From positions 124,001-188,000 of the forward strand of contig NZ_JAASQV010000005.1 of the NCBI RefSeq assembly GCF_011761945.1: a stretch of 64,000 nucleotides of DNA, written 5' to 3'. The position numbers and the translations under genes are program-made. This document shows positions 19,957 to 30,881 of this stretch, in pieces. Below the pieces are notes generated by a model. It was not told the DNA's origin. It saw nothing but the letters and a program-made list of their open reading frames with translations, and did no database searches. Source of the DNA: Sphingomonas leidyi. Lineage in GTDB: Bacteria > Pseudomonadota > Alphaproteobacteria > Sphingomonadales > Sphingomonadaceae. Positions within the stretch are counted from its first letter, which is position 1. Each line of letters begins with the position of its first letter.

Positions 19957-20931
19957 CTAGGCGAGCGCCCGGGCGACGGCGCGGGGCAGGCTCGGCCCCT
20001 TGAACACCAGCGCCGAATAGAGCTGGACGAGCGTGGCACCGGCGTCGATGCGGCGCTTCGCTTCGTCCGGGCCGTCGATCCCGCCCGCCGAGATCAGCGG
20101 CAGCGCGCCCGCGGCGATCTCCGCCGCCTCGGCCAGCTTCTGGCGCGCGAGCGGGGCGAGCGGCTTGCCGGACAGGCCGCCGGCTTCGCCCGCATGGGCG
20201 GAGCGGAGCGGCGGGCGCGCGATGGTGGTGTTGGACACGATCAGCGCGTCGATCCCGTTGTCGAGCGCTGCCCGGATCGCCCCTTCCAGCCCGGCGCGAT
20301 CGAGATCGGGCGCGATCTTCAGGAACAGGGGCGTTCGCCCACGCGCCGCATGGCTGGCGGCAAGCAGTTCGTCGAGCGCGGGACGCGACTGGAGGTCGCG
20401 CAGGCCCGGCGTGTTGGGCGAGCTGACGTTGATGGTGACGTAATCGGCATGCGCGGCTGCCTTGCCCACCCCCAGGGCATAATCGGCGACACGATCCGCG
20501 CTGTCCTTGTTCGCCCCGACATTGATTCCGAGCATGCCCTTGCGCGGCCCCAGCCCGGCGATGCGCGCCAGCGCCGCGTCGATCCCGCCATTGTTGAATC
20601 CCATGCGGTTGATCACTGCCTCGTCCTCGGGGAGGCGGAACAGGCGAGGGCGGGGATTGCCGCCCTGGGGCCGGGGCGTGAGCGTGCCCACCTCGACCGC
20701 GCCGAAGCCCAGCGCGAACAGGCCGGGAATCGCCTCGGCATCCTTGTCCAGGCCGGCGGCCAGCCCGATTCGATTGGGAAAGGTCAATCCTCCCAATTGG
20801 ACCGGTGATTCCACCATTTCGGATCTGAAAACGGTACCGAGCGATCCCCATAGCGCGAGCGCGCGGATGGCGGCGCGGTGCGCCCTTTCGGCATCGAGCG
20901 CGAACAGCGCGGAACGGAGCGGATAGGCCAT
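19957..20931 (-). CDS. pyrD: Dihydroorotate dehydrogenase (quinone), class 2
   Basis: FMN enzyme on the inner face of the membrane that oxidises dihydroorotate to orotate with quinone in pyrimidine synthesis. The 324-residue length and an N-terminal helical region for quinone access mark class 2. Motifs include GLAAGLDKDAEAI, NRMGFNNGG, YVTINVSSPNTPGLRDLQ (with the class 2 catalytic Ser) and LIVSNTT. GAAGG lies before the ATG at 20931; a GTG six codons upstream is an alternative. The gene is single, between convergent and divergent neighbours. Confidence 0.96.
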   Translation of the reverse strand: MAYPLRSALFALDAERAHRAAIRALALWGSLGTVFRSEMVESPVQLGGLTFPNRIGLAAGLDKDAEAIPGLFALGFGAVEVGTLTPRPQGGNPRPRLFRLPEDEAVINRMGFNNGGIDAALARIAGLGPRKGMLGINVGANKDSADRVADYALGVGKAAAHADYVTINVSSPNTPGLRDLQSRPALDELLAASHAARGRTPLFLKIAPDLDRAGLEGAIRAALDNGIDALIVSNTTIARPPLRSAHAGEAGGLSGKPLAPLARQKLAEAAEIAAGALPLISAGGIDGPDEAKRRIDAGATLVQLYSALVFKGPSLPRAVARALA

Positions 20932-20976
20932 GGCGGGAGGCCTTCGCACCGCTTTTCCTCTCCGTAAAGCTGCGTA

Positions 20977-21105
20977 TGTCGATTCCTTCCAATACCGCCG
21001 CGCCGGGCTCGGCTAGGTGGAAACTGCGACCCGAGGGGTTTCCGCTCAATGGGGGAACCCTTTCCTTTTGGCCCGGTCTGGCTTCGGCTGACCGGGCCAC
21101 TTTTC
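20977..21105 (+). ncRNA. Candidate small RNA or attenuator leader ending in an intrinsic terminator
   Basis: The 254-base gap between pyrD and the AraC gene holds a perfect terminator (21069-21099, TGGCCCGGTC/GACCGGGCCA, then CTTTTCTATT). No protein gene on the plus strand immediately precedes it. Upstream is a GGAAAC...GTTTCC stem and a GGGGGAACCC segment. TTCGCA and TAAAGC, 16 bases apart near 20943-20970, could be its promoter. It may be a free small RNA or the regulated leader of the AraC gene 87 bases later. The 5' end is a guess. Confidence 0.3.
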
Positions 21106-21107
21106 TA
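21069..21107 (+). terminator. Rho-independent terminator upstream of the AraC gene
   Basis: A 10-bp perfect stem with an 11-base loop (which can itself pair) is followed by CTTTTCTATT on the plus strand. The only plus-strand gene to the left, hdeD-like, is over 1 kb away, so it should end a short local transcript. Confidence 0.7.
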
Positions 21108-21185
21108 TTCCGTGACCGCGCGGTATATTTGCCTCAGAAAATAAGGAATCCGGGAAGGGAAGAGTCTCGGATCGACAGGGTACAA

Positions 21186-22115
21186 ATGCGGGGCGCAACC
21201 AGGATGAAACCGGCCCAACCGGCCGCCGAAAATGACCGCGATCCGCGGCCGCAGATCGAATTCCGCAAGGCGGAAGGCGCGCTGCTCCCGCACGTCGAGT
21301 CCTATTATCTCTACCGGCACGATGCGGAAGACATCGAGGGGATCGAGCGCGTCGATCTCGGCCAGCTCCGCTTCGTCATCAAGGGCGAGGGCGAGGTCCA
21401 TTTCCCCGACGGCCATGTCGAGAAGACCCGGCGGGTGATGGTCAACGGCCCTGGCACCGCGGCCGCGACCTACAAGATCCGCGGGCCCTTCCACTGCTTC
21501 GGCGTGTCGCTGCGCGCGATCGGCTGGAAGGCGCTGATCGACTTGCCGGCGCACAAGGTGGCCGATCATATCGTCGATGGCGAGAAGCTGTTCTGCGAGC
21601 AGGCCGGGCTGCTCTGGCATCGGCTCCACAAGATGGAGACGCTGGAGGAGATGATCGGCGCGATCGAGCCGCTGCTCAAGATGCGCCAGCACGAAGTGAA
21701 GCCGGTGCCGCCGGCGCATCTGGCCTTCCTGCGCGCGGTGCGCGAATGGGCGGCGACCACGGATCCGACGATCGACGATCTCTATGCGCGCATCCGCCGG
21801 AGCTCGAACATCGGCGAGCGCCAGGTGCAGCGGCTGTGCAAGGACTATTTCGCCGGCTCGCCCGCGCATCTGAAGCGCAAGTTCCGCGCGATCGGCGCCG
21901 CCATGCGCATCTATCAGGGCGCTTCGGTGGACGATGTGGTCGAGCCTTTCTCGGACCAGTCGCACCTGATCAACGAGATTCGGCACTTCACCGGCCACAC
22001 CCCGACATCGTTGCGCGCGGGCATCGATCCGGTGCTGGCGGTGACGCTCGACAACGAAACCTTCCACTTCCTGCCGGATGTGCTCCCCGAATCGGTTGAC
22101 CTTCGGCGTCGCTGA
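21186..22115 (+). CDS. AraC-family transcriptional regulator
   Basis: A 309-residue regulator with an N-terminal sensor region of the DUF6597 type (about residues 15 to 130; HVESYYLYRHDAED and the RGPFHCFGVSL segment) and a C-terminal AraC double helix-turn-helix (about residues 190 to 295). FSDQSHLINEIRHFTGHTP is the second recognition helix. AGGG lies 5 to 6 bases before the ATG at 21186, which I prefer to the ATG at 21204. Neighbours give no firm target. TATATT at 21124-21129 is a possible -10 element. Confidence 0.88.
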   Translation: MRGATRMKPAQPAAENDRDPRPQIEFRKAEGALLPHVESYYLYRHDAEDIEGIERVDLGQLRFVIKGEGEVHFPDGHVEKTRRVMVNGPGTAAATYKIRGPFHCFGVSLRAIGWKALIDLPAHKVADHIVDGEKLFCEQAGLLWHRLHKMETLEEMIGAIEPLLKMRQHEVKPVPPAHLAFLRAVREWAATTDPTIDDLYARIRRSSNIGERQVQRLCKDYFAGSPAHLKRKFRAIGAAMRIYQGASVDDVVEPFSDQSHLINEIRHFTGHTPTSLRAGIDPVLAVTLDNETFHFLPDVLPESVDLRRR

Positions 22116-22126
22116 GCCCATTTGCG

Positions 22127-22151
22127 CAATCGGAACGTTTTTGTCCGATTG
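22127..22151. promoter_or_regulatory. Inverted repeat upstream of sufR, candidate operator
   Basis: CAATCGGA and TCCGATTG form a perfect 8-bp inverted repeat with a 9-base T-rich spacer, 11 bases past the araC-type stop codon and 43 bases before the sufR GTG. No T-tract follows the second arm, so an operator for the Rrf2 regulator is more likely than a terminator. Confidence 0.4.
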
Positions 22152-22194
22152 AGTCCGCCGCGCCGTCGCGCGTAAGGACTAGCAAGGGAAGTGC

Positions 22195-22671
22195 GTGCGT
22201 CTTTCGAGCCTTGCCGACTATGCGGTCGTGATGATGTCCGCCGCGGCGCGCCATTGCGGCGGGTCGTGCCGGCTCAACGCGACGCAGCTCGCCGAGGAGA
22301 CCGCGCTGCCGCTGCCCACGGTCCAGAAGCTGGTTAGCAAGCTTTCCGCCGCCGGCCTGATCGAGAGTGCGCGCGGCACCGGCGGCGGTTTCCGCCTGGC
22401 GCGGCCGCCCGCGGCGATCACGCTGGCCGACATCGTCGAGGCCGTCGAGGGCCCGATCGCGCTCACCAGCTGCGTCGATGCCGGCAAGCAGGATTGCTGC
22501 GTGCAGGACAGCTGCAAGGTAAAGCCGCACTGGAATGTCGTGAACGGTGCTGTAAAGGGCGCGCTCGCGGGCATTTCCCTCACCCAACTTTCCAGCGTGC
22601 CGGCCGAGGCCGGGGCGCAGCATCCGGCAGATCCTATCCGGACCCCGGCACTGGCCGGGGAGCAGGTGTAA
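22195..22671 (+). CDS. sufR: Rrf2-family suf operon regulator
   Basis: Winged-helix regulator of the Rrf2 superfamily (SUF-system regulator type), 158 residues from a GTG preceded by AAGGGAA. The N-terminal HTH (about residues 1 to 65) contains LPLPTVQKLVSKLSAAGLI and the GGGFRLAR wing. A cysteine cluster in TSCVDAGKQDCCVQDSCK matches the iron-sulfur ligand region of Rrf2 proteins, and so probably senses cluster status. It is the first gene of the suf operon and ends 2 bases before the sufB ATG. The last 25 residues are unusual and may be a variable tail. Confidence 0.92.
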   Translation: MRLSSLADYAVVMMSAAARHCGGSCRLNATQLAEETALPLPTVQKLVSKLSAAGLIESARGTGGGFRLARPPAAITLADIVEAVEGPIALTSCVDAGKQDCCVQDSCKVKPHWNVVNGAVKGALAGISLTQLSSVPAEAGAQHPADPIRTPALAGEQV

Positions 22672-22673
22672 GC

Positions 22674-24136
<1,463 letters not shown>

Positions 24137-24137
<1 letters not shown>

Positions 24138-24538
24138 TGCTCCTTGCGTTGCTCTTGATGCAGGGCGTGCCCGCTCAGGCGGGCGGGCAGCAAACGGTCG
24201 AGGCGGGCTTCTCCGCCCCGGAATCGCTGGCACCGGCGATCGAGACCTATCTCGGTTGCCTCGGCCCGACGATGCAGGGGATCAGTCGGAAAGCCGGGCC
24301 CCAGTTCGCCGATGGCATGCGCAAGGTCGTCGACCAGACGCTGGAGCATTGCGCACCCAGTCGCGCAAAGGCGCGCCGGCTCGGGCTGCGACTGATCCAG
24401 GGTGACGCGAAGGTAGCTGCTGCGGACCGCGAAGCGACAGTCGATCACACGCTCGCCGAGATCGATGCCGTGTTCCGGCGCATGCCGGACCAGTTGCCCC
24501 CCGAAGAAAGGCCAGAGGCGGAGAAGGCCAGGCCGTGA
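24137..24538 (+). CDS. Unknown small exported protein inside the suf operon (gene x)
   Basis: A 133-residue frame starting in the sufB stop codon and ending in the next gene's GTG. The N-terminus MLLALLLMQGVPAQA looks like a short signal sequence. The rest is helical in character with two Cys (LGCLGP and EHCAPS), about 30 residues apart, and a charged tail. Codon use matches the neighbours, which argues for a real gene. I recognise no family. Its position between sufB and sufC is in itself unusual, because those two products form one complex. Confidence 0.7.
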
Positions 24539-25095
24539 TCCTCTCCGCCGCGCTCCTTCTCCTCGCCCAGGACGTGCCCGCCACCCGGGCCGTCGCCCCG
24601 GCCGCGGAAGACGAGGCCAACATCGTCGTGCGCGCGACCTTCGGGCGCACGACGATGCTGTTCGACAAGGGCGCGGACGGCAAGCTGCGCAACTGCCGGG
24701 TGATGATCTCGAGCGGCAGCCAGCGGCGCGACACCACCGCCTGCGAGGCGACGCCGGTCTGCTACGCCAGGACCGCCGACGAAGTCACCGATTGCCGCGA
24801 GCTGAGCATCCTCGAACAGGCGGCGGCGATCGGCGCCCCGCGGGCACCGGCGGCGCCGGGAGTGAGCAAGCCGGGGGTCTTCGAGCTGCCCAAGCTGGTG
24901 CAGCCCAAGCCGGTGCTCTCCGCCGATCTGGTCGGGCCCATCGGCAATGGCGAGGACAGCCGCGAGACCGAGCGCCAGCGCGTCAAGCCGATCGCGCCGC
25001 CGACGAACCCGGCATCGGACGGCCCGGTGGTGCGCTTCACCACGGGCAACCAGCCCCAGCGCAACGATACCGACAAGTCAGAAAAGCGGCCCTGA
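24535..25095 (+). CDS. Unknown exported four-cysteine protein inside the suf operon (gene y)
   Basis: A 186-residue protein from a GTG that overlaps the previous stop codon (GTGA). MILSAALLLLAQ resembles a signal sequence. It has four Cys spaced C-x15-C-x5-C-x10-C within GKLRNC...CEATPVC...DC, followed by a Pro-rich, low-complexity C-terminal half. The N-terminal half resembles the product at 25860-26165: both start MILS, share a DE-N-I-V element and GGKL/DGKL before the first Cys, and keep the first two Cys spacings. A cell-envelope role is inferred only from the signal-like start. Confidence 0.72.
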   Translation: MILSAALLLLAQDVPATRAVAPAAEDEANIVVRATFGRTTMLFDKGADGKLRNCRVMISSGSQRRDTTACEATPVCYARTADEVTDCRELSILEQAAAIGAPRAPAAPGVSKPGVFELPKLVQPKPVLSADLVGPIGNGEDSRETERQRVKPIAPPTNPASDGPVVRFTTGNQPQRNDTDKSEKRP

Positions 25096-25107
25096 GCCGC
25101 CCTAGGA

Positions 25108-25859
<752 letters not shown>

Positions 25860-25863
<4 letters not shown>

Positions 25864-26165
25864 TCCTTTCCCTGCTCCTCATGCTGCAGACCGCGCCTGC
25901 GCCGCAGGACGAGCTGAACATCGAAGTCGTCGGGCGCCGGCTCGCCGCGATCTCCGCGACCGTGCGCCAGGGGCCCGGCGGCAAGCTCGGCTGCGCGCTC
26001 AGCGCGTCGAGCGGCTATGCGAAGCTCGACGAACAGCTCTGCCGCACCGCGACTCAGTGCGTCCGCAAGGGCGCGCGCGACGCCGCTGCCGTGAAAACCT
26101 GTATCGACCGGCGCAAGCCCGAACTGCTCACCGACTTCAAGCGCAGCTGGAGGGCGGGCCAGTGA
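25860..26165 (+). CDS. Unknown exported four-cysteine protein inside the suf operon (gene z)
   Basis: A 101-residue protein between sufC and sufD, overlapping both by four bases. The start MILSLLLMLQTAPA is signal-like. Four Cys are spaced C-x15-C-x5-C-x13-C, almost the pattern of the 24535-25095 product, with the shared elements GGKL, SSG and D before the second Cys. The two look like paralogues, this one without the Pro-rich tail. No known family is recognised. The Cys could form two disulfides in the periplasm, or bind metal. Confidence 0.72.
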
Positions 26166-27247
26166 ACACCCTGCTCGAGCTTCCCACGCCGCGCCAGGAG
26201 GAATGGCGCTGGGCCGATATGGCTGCGCTCAAGGCGGCGGCCGAAACGGCGCGGCGCGACGTCGGGATCGATCCGGCCGGCCTGTTCCTCGACATCGAAG
26301 GGCCCCGGCTGCTGTTCGTCGACGGGCGTTTCGAGCCGGCGCATTCCCGGCCCGGCCCGGTGCAGGTGACGCAGCAATTGGCCACTACGGACCATCCGCT
26401 GGGCAGCCTTGCCGATGGCGAGGGCTGGTCGCTGCATCTCGGCAAGGAACATGCGGCGACGGCGATCCAGATCGTCCATATCGGCACCGGCGGCGAAAGC
26501 CATGTGCCGGCCCGGCTGATGCTGGCCGAGGATGCGGTGGCGAGCGTGGTCGAGACCTATGCCGGCAGCGGCTGGGCGAACCGGCTGACCACGCTCTGCC
26601 TCGAACGGGGCGCGCGGCTGATGCGCTCGGTGCGGCTGCTCCAGGATGCGGGCTTCGTCTCGCTGCGCGAAGAGGCCGAAGTGGGCGAGGCGGCGAGCCT
26701 GGTCTCGGTGTTCCTCGGCGCCGGCGGCATGGGCAGCCGGATCGACGGGGCGCTGCTGGTGAACGGCAAGGGCGGGTTCGCCGAGATGGGCGGGGCGCTG
26801 CTCACGTCGGGCAGCCAGAAACAGGAAGCCGCGGTCGCGGTGCGGCACGAGAATGTCGAGGGCACGTCGCGCCAGCTCTGGCGCGCGGTGGCGGCGGACA
26901 AGTCGGCGGCCAGCCTGGCGGCGCGCGTCGAAGTGGCGCGCGGCGCGCAGCAGACCGATGGCGAGCAGTCGCTGCGCGGCCTGCTGCTCCAGCGCTCCGC
27001 GACGGTGAATCTCAAGCCCGAGCTCGAGATTTTCGCCGACGACGTGAAGTGCGCGCACGGGGCGACGGTGGGCGAGCTCGACAGGATGGCGCTCTTCTAT
27101 CTGCAGAGCCGCGGCATCGACGAGGGCCGCGCCAAGGCACTGCTCACGCGCGCCTTCGTGGCGGACGCGCTCGCCCGGATCGGCGAGGACGTGGTGCGCG
27201 AAGCCTTTGCGGCGGATGCCGATCGCTGGCTGGACACTGCGCTATGA
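26162..27247 (+). CDS. sufD: Fe-S cluster assembly protein SufD
   Basis: Partner of SufB in the SufBC2D scaffold. From a GTG at 26162, overlapping the previous stop codon, it gives 361 residues. The N-terminus carries the PRQEEWRWADMAALKAA element typical of SufD, and the C-terminal beta-helix region contains NLKPELEIFADDVKCAHGATVGELD, including the conserved interface His. Length is at the short end for SufD, as in other alphaproteobacteria. It is coupled to sufS by ATGA. Confidence 0.95.
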   Translation: MNTLLELPTPRQEEWRWADMAALKAAAETARRDVGIDPAGLFLDIEGPRLLFVDGRFEPAHSRPGPVQVTQQLATTDHPLGSLADGEGWSLHLGKEHAATAIQIVHIGTGGESHVPARLMLAEDAVASVVETYAGSGWANRLTTLCLERGARLMRSVRLLQDAGFVSLREEAEVGEAASLVSVFLGAGGMGSRIDGALLVNGKGGFAEMGGALLTSGSQKQEAAVAVRHENVEGTSRQLWRAVAADKSAASLAARVEVARGAQQTDGEQSLRGLLLQRSATVNLKPELEIFADDVKCAHGATVGELDRMALFYLQSRGIDEGRAKALLTRAFVADALARIGEDVVREAFAADADRWLDTAL

Positions 27248-28455
27248 CCGTAGCCGCCGATACCCGTCCCCTCGACCTGCTCGCCGATTTCCCGGCGATC
27301 CCGGCCGGCTGGCATTATCTCGACACGGCGGCGACTTCGCAGAAGCCGCAGCCCGTGCTCGATGCGATCGCCAGGGCCTATGGCGAGACCTATGCCACCG
27401 TGCATCGCGGCGTGTACCAGCGCTCGGCCGACATGACGCTCGCCTATGAGGCGGCGCGCCGGCGCGTGGCGCGGTTCCTCGGCGGCGCGGAAAACGAGAT
27501 CGTCTTCGTCCGCGGCGCGACCGAGGGGATCAACCTGGTCGCGCAGTGCTGGGCGGGAACGCAGCTCAAGGCCGGCGACCGCATCCTGTTGTCCACGCTC
27601 GAGCATCACTCCAACATCGTGCCCTGGCAGATGGTCGCCGAACGGGTCGGCGCCGCGATCGACGTGGTGCCGCTCACCGCCGACCAGCGCATCGACCTCG
27701 ACGCGATGGAAGCGATGCTCACCGAGCGCCACAAGCTGGTCGCGCTGGCGCATGTCTCCAACGTGCTGGGTTCGGTGCTCGATGCGAAGCGGGCGACCGA
27801 GCTGGCGCACGCGGTGGGCGCGAAGATCCTGCTCGACGGCTGCCAGGCGGTGCCGCGCATGCCCGTCGACGTCGCCGCGATCGGTTGCGACTTCTATGTG
27901 ATGTCGGGCCACAAGCTCTACGGCCCCACCGGCATCGGTGTGCTCTGGGGACGCTACGAACTGCTCGATGCGATGCCTCCTTATCAGGGCGGCGGCTCGA
28001 TGATCGACCGGGTCACCTTCGCGAAGACGACCTATGCGCCGCCGCCGGGCCGGTTCGAGGCGGGGACGCCGCACATCGTCGGCGTGGTCGGGCTGCATGC
28101 GGCGATCGACTATGTGGCGGGCATCGGGCTGGAGCGCATCCATGCGCACGAGGCAGCCCTGGTGCGCCAGACGCGCGAGGCGCTGTCGCAGCTCAATTCG
28201 GTCAGGCTGTTCGGCCCCGAGGACAGTGCCGGCATCGTCAGCTTCGCAGTGGAGGGGGTGCACCCGCACGACGTCGCCACCATATTGGACGAAGGCGATG
28301 TCGCGATCCGCGCCGGGCATCACTGCGCACAGCCGCTGATGGATGCCTTGGGCGTGCCGGCCACCGCGCGGGCGAGCTTCGGAGTCTATAATGGCGCGGA
28401 CGACATCGCCGCGCTGGTGAAGGGTATTGAACGCGTGACGAGGATCTTCGGGTGA
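27244..28455 (+). CDS. sufS: Cysteine desulfurase SufS
   Basis: PLP enzyme that releases sulfur from cysteine as a persulfide for cluster assembly. The 403-residue protein has the PLP lysine Lys224 in VMSGHKLYGPTG and the persulfide-carrying Cys361 in RAGHHCAQP, both characteristic of group II desulfurases. The ATG overlaps the sufD stop codon. No sufE or sufU is visible in the operon, so the sulfur acceptor must be encoded elsewhere or be a different protein. Confidence 0.96.
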   Translation: MTVAADTRPLDLLADFPAIPAGWHYLDTAATSQKPQPVLDAIARAYGETYATVHRGVYQRSADMTLAYEAARRRVARFLGGAENEIVFVRGATEGINLVAQCWAGTQLKAGDRILLSTLEHHSNIVPWQMVAERVGAAIDVVPLTADQRIDLDAMEAMLTERHKLVALAHVSNVLGSVLDAKRATELAHAVGAKILLDGCQAVPRMPVDVAAIGCDFYVMSGHKLYGPTGIGVLWGRYELLDAMPPYQGGGSMIDRVTFAKTTYAPPPGRFEAGTPHIVGVVGLHAAIDYVAGIGLERIHAHEAALVRQTREALSQLNSVRLFGPEDSAGIVSFAVEGVHPHDVATILDEGDVAIRAGHHCAQPLMDALGVPATARASFGVYNGADDIAALVKGIERVTRIFG

Positions 28456-28928
28456 ACCAGGAACGCAAGATCGAAGTCGAGGAAGTGGCCGCCGTGGCGC
28501 CGCCGCCCAAAGCGCGCGTCGAGGATGCGGCCGAGAGCGTCGCGGAGACGTTCGAGCGCAAGCGCGACTATCTCTCGGGCTTCCTCTCGCAGAAGCCGCA
28601 GGCGCTGTCGGGCGCCGAGCCGGGCGGCGAACTCTATGAGGCGGTGATCGCGGCGCTCAAGGAAATCTACGATCCCGAGATCCCGGTGAACATCTACGAC
28701 CTGGGCCTGATCTATGGCGTCGACATCACCGCCGACGGCCATGCCGCGGTGCAGATGACGCTGACCACGCCGCATTGCCCGGTGGCGGAATCCATGCCCG
28801 GCGAAGTCGAGCTGCGCGTCGGCTCGGTGCCGGGGATCGGCCATGCCGAAGTCAATCTCGTCTGGGATCCGCCCTGGGATCCGCAGAAGATGAGCGACGA
28901 GGCCAAGCTCGAACTGGGGATGCTGTGA
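28452..28928 (+). CDS. sufT: SufT-like Fe-S assembly factor (DUF59/MIP18 family)
   Basis: A 158-residue protein from a GTG overlapping sufS. The C-terminal DUF59 domain (about residues 60 to 158) has the DPEIPVNIYDLGLIYGV element and TTPHCPVAESMPGEVE with the conserved reactive Cys. The N-terminal 55 residues are charged and variable. SufT helps maturation of iron-sulfur proteins under high demand. Its place just before sufA in an overlapping operon supports this. Confidence 0.92.
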   Translation: MNQERKIEVEEVAAVAPPPKARVEDAAESVAETFERKRDYLSGFLSQKPQALSGAEPGGELYEAVIAALKEIYDPEIPVNIYDLGLIYGVDITADGHAAVQMTLTTPHCPVAESMPGEVELRVGSVPGIGHAEVNLVWDPPWDPQKMSDEAKLELGML

Positions 28929-29281
28929 TGACCACCGCCACCCGTCAGCGCCCCGCTGCGCTGCTCCTGACTCCGGCCGCCGAGCGGCGCATCGCCGATC
29001 TGATGGCCAAGGCGCCCGAGGGCGCGGTAGGCGTCAAGCTCTCGACGCCGCGCCGCGGTTGCTCGGGGCTGGCCTATTCGGTCGACTATGTCACCGAGGC
29101 CAAGCCGTTCGACGAGAAGATCGAGACGCCCGGCGGCACGTTCTTCGTCGATGGCGGCTCGGTCCTCTATCTGATCGGCTCGACCATGGATTGGCAGGAA
29201 GACGATTTCACCGCCGGCTTCGTCTTCCAGAACCCCAATGCCAAGGGCAGCTGCGGCTGCGGGGAGAGCTTTACGGTCTGA
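28928..29281 (+). CDS. sufA: A-type Fe-S carrier SufA/IscA
   Basis: Small (117 residues) carrier that receives clusters from SufBCD and passes them on. The three cluster-binding Cys are Cys in PRRGCSGLAY and the CGCG pair in GSCGCGESF near the C-terminus. The ATG overlaps the sufT stop codon (TGATG). It is the last gene of the suf operon; the next gene begins about 48 bases later. Confidence 0.95.
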   Translation: MTTATRQRPAALLLTPAAERRIADLMAKAPEGAVGVKLSTPRRGCSGLAYSVDYVTEAKPFDEKIETPGGTFFVDGGSVLYLIGSTMDWQEDDFTAGFVFQNPNAKGSCGCGESFTV

Positions 29282-29329
29282 CCCGGCGGGCATAGGGACG
29301 GCTGACAACGCAGTCGGAAGAGGATGTCG

Positions 29330-30387
<1,058 letters not shown>

Positions 30388-30391
<4 letters not shown>

Positions 30392-30855
30392 GCGTCGCCT
30401 TCCGCCGCGAGAGCGACGAGGAACACAAGGAACCGAAGTTCGAGCTGCCGCTGCCGCCGGGCCCCAATATGGTCACGGCGCGCGGGCTCGCGCTGATCGA
30501 GGCCAGGGCGGCCGCGCTGGAAGCCGCGGTGGCGGCGGAGAGCGGGGACGAAGCGCGCGAAGTGCTGAAGCGCGAGCTGCGCTACTGGAACACGCGGCGC
30601 ACGACCGCGCAGATCGCGCCGGAGCCCGAGCCGGGCGTGGTCGGCATCGGATCGCGCGTGCGGGTGCGCATGAACGGCAAGGATCGGGTGATCGACCTGG
30701 TCGGCCATGACGAGGCCGATCCCGCCGCGGACCGGCTCTCCTTCCAGGCGCCGCTGGCCCGGGCGCTGATCGGCGCCGAGGAGGGCGAGAAAGTCGATTT
30801 CGGCGGGCGGGCGCAGGCGATCGAGATCATCGGCATCGAAACGATTCCGGACTGA
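30388..30855 (+). CDS. GreA/GreB-family protein, C-terminal domain with shortened N-terminal coil
   Basis: A 155-residue protein coupled by ATGA to the aldo/keto reductase. The C-terminal half (about residues 85 to 150) fits the FKBP-like GreA/GreB domain: VVGIGSRVRVRMNGKDRVIDLVG, FQAPLARALIGAEEGEKV and IEIIGIE. The N-terminal part is helical and alanine/glutamate-rich, shorter than the coiled coil of GreA, so it may not rescue backtracked RNA polymerase in the same way. It could be Rnk-like. It probably binds RNA polymerase; the exact function is open. Confidence 0.75.
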
Positions 30856-30881
30856 GCCCAACTGCGCCTAAGGTGGCGGGC

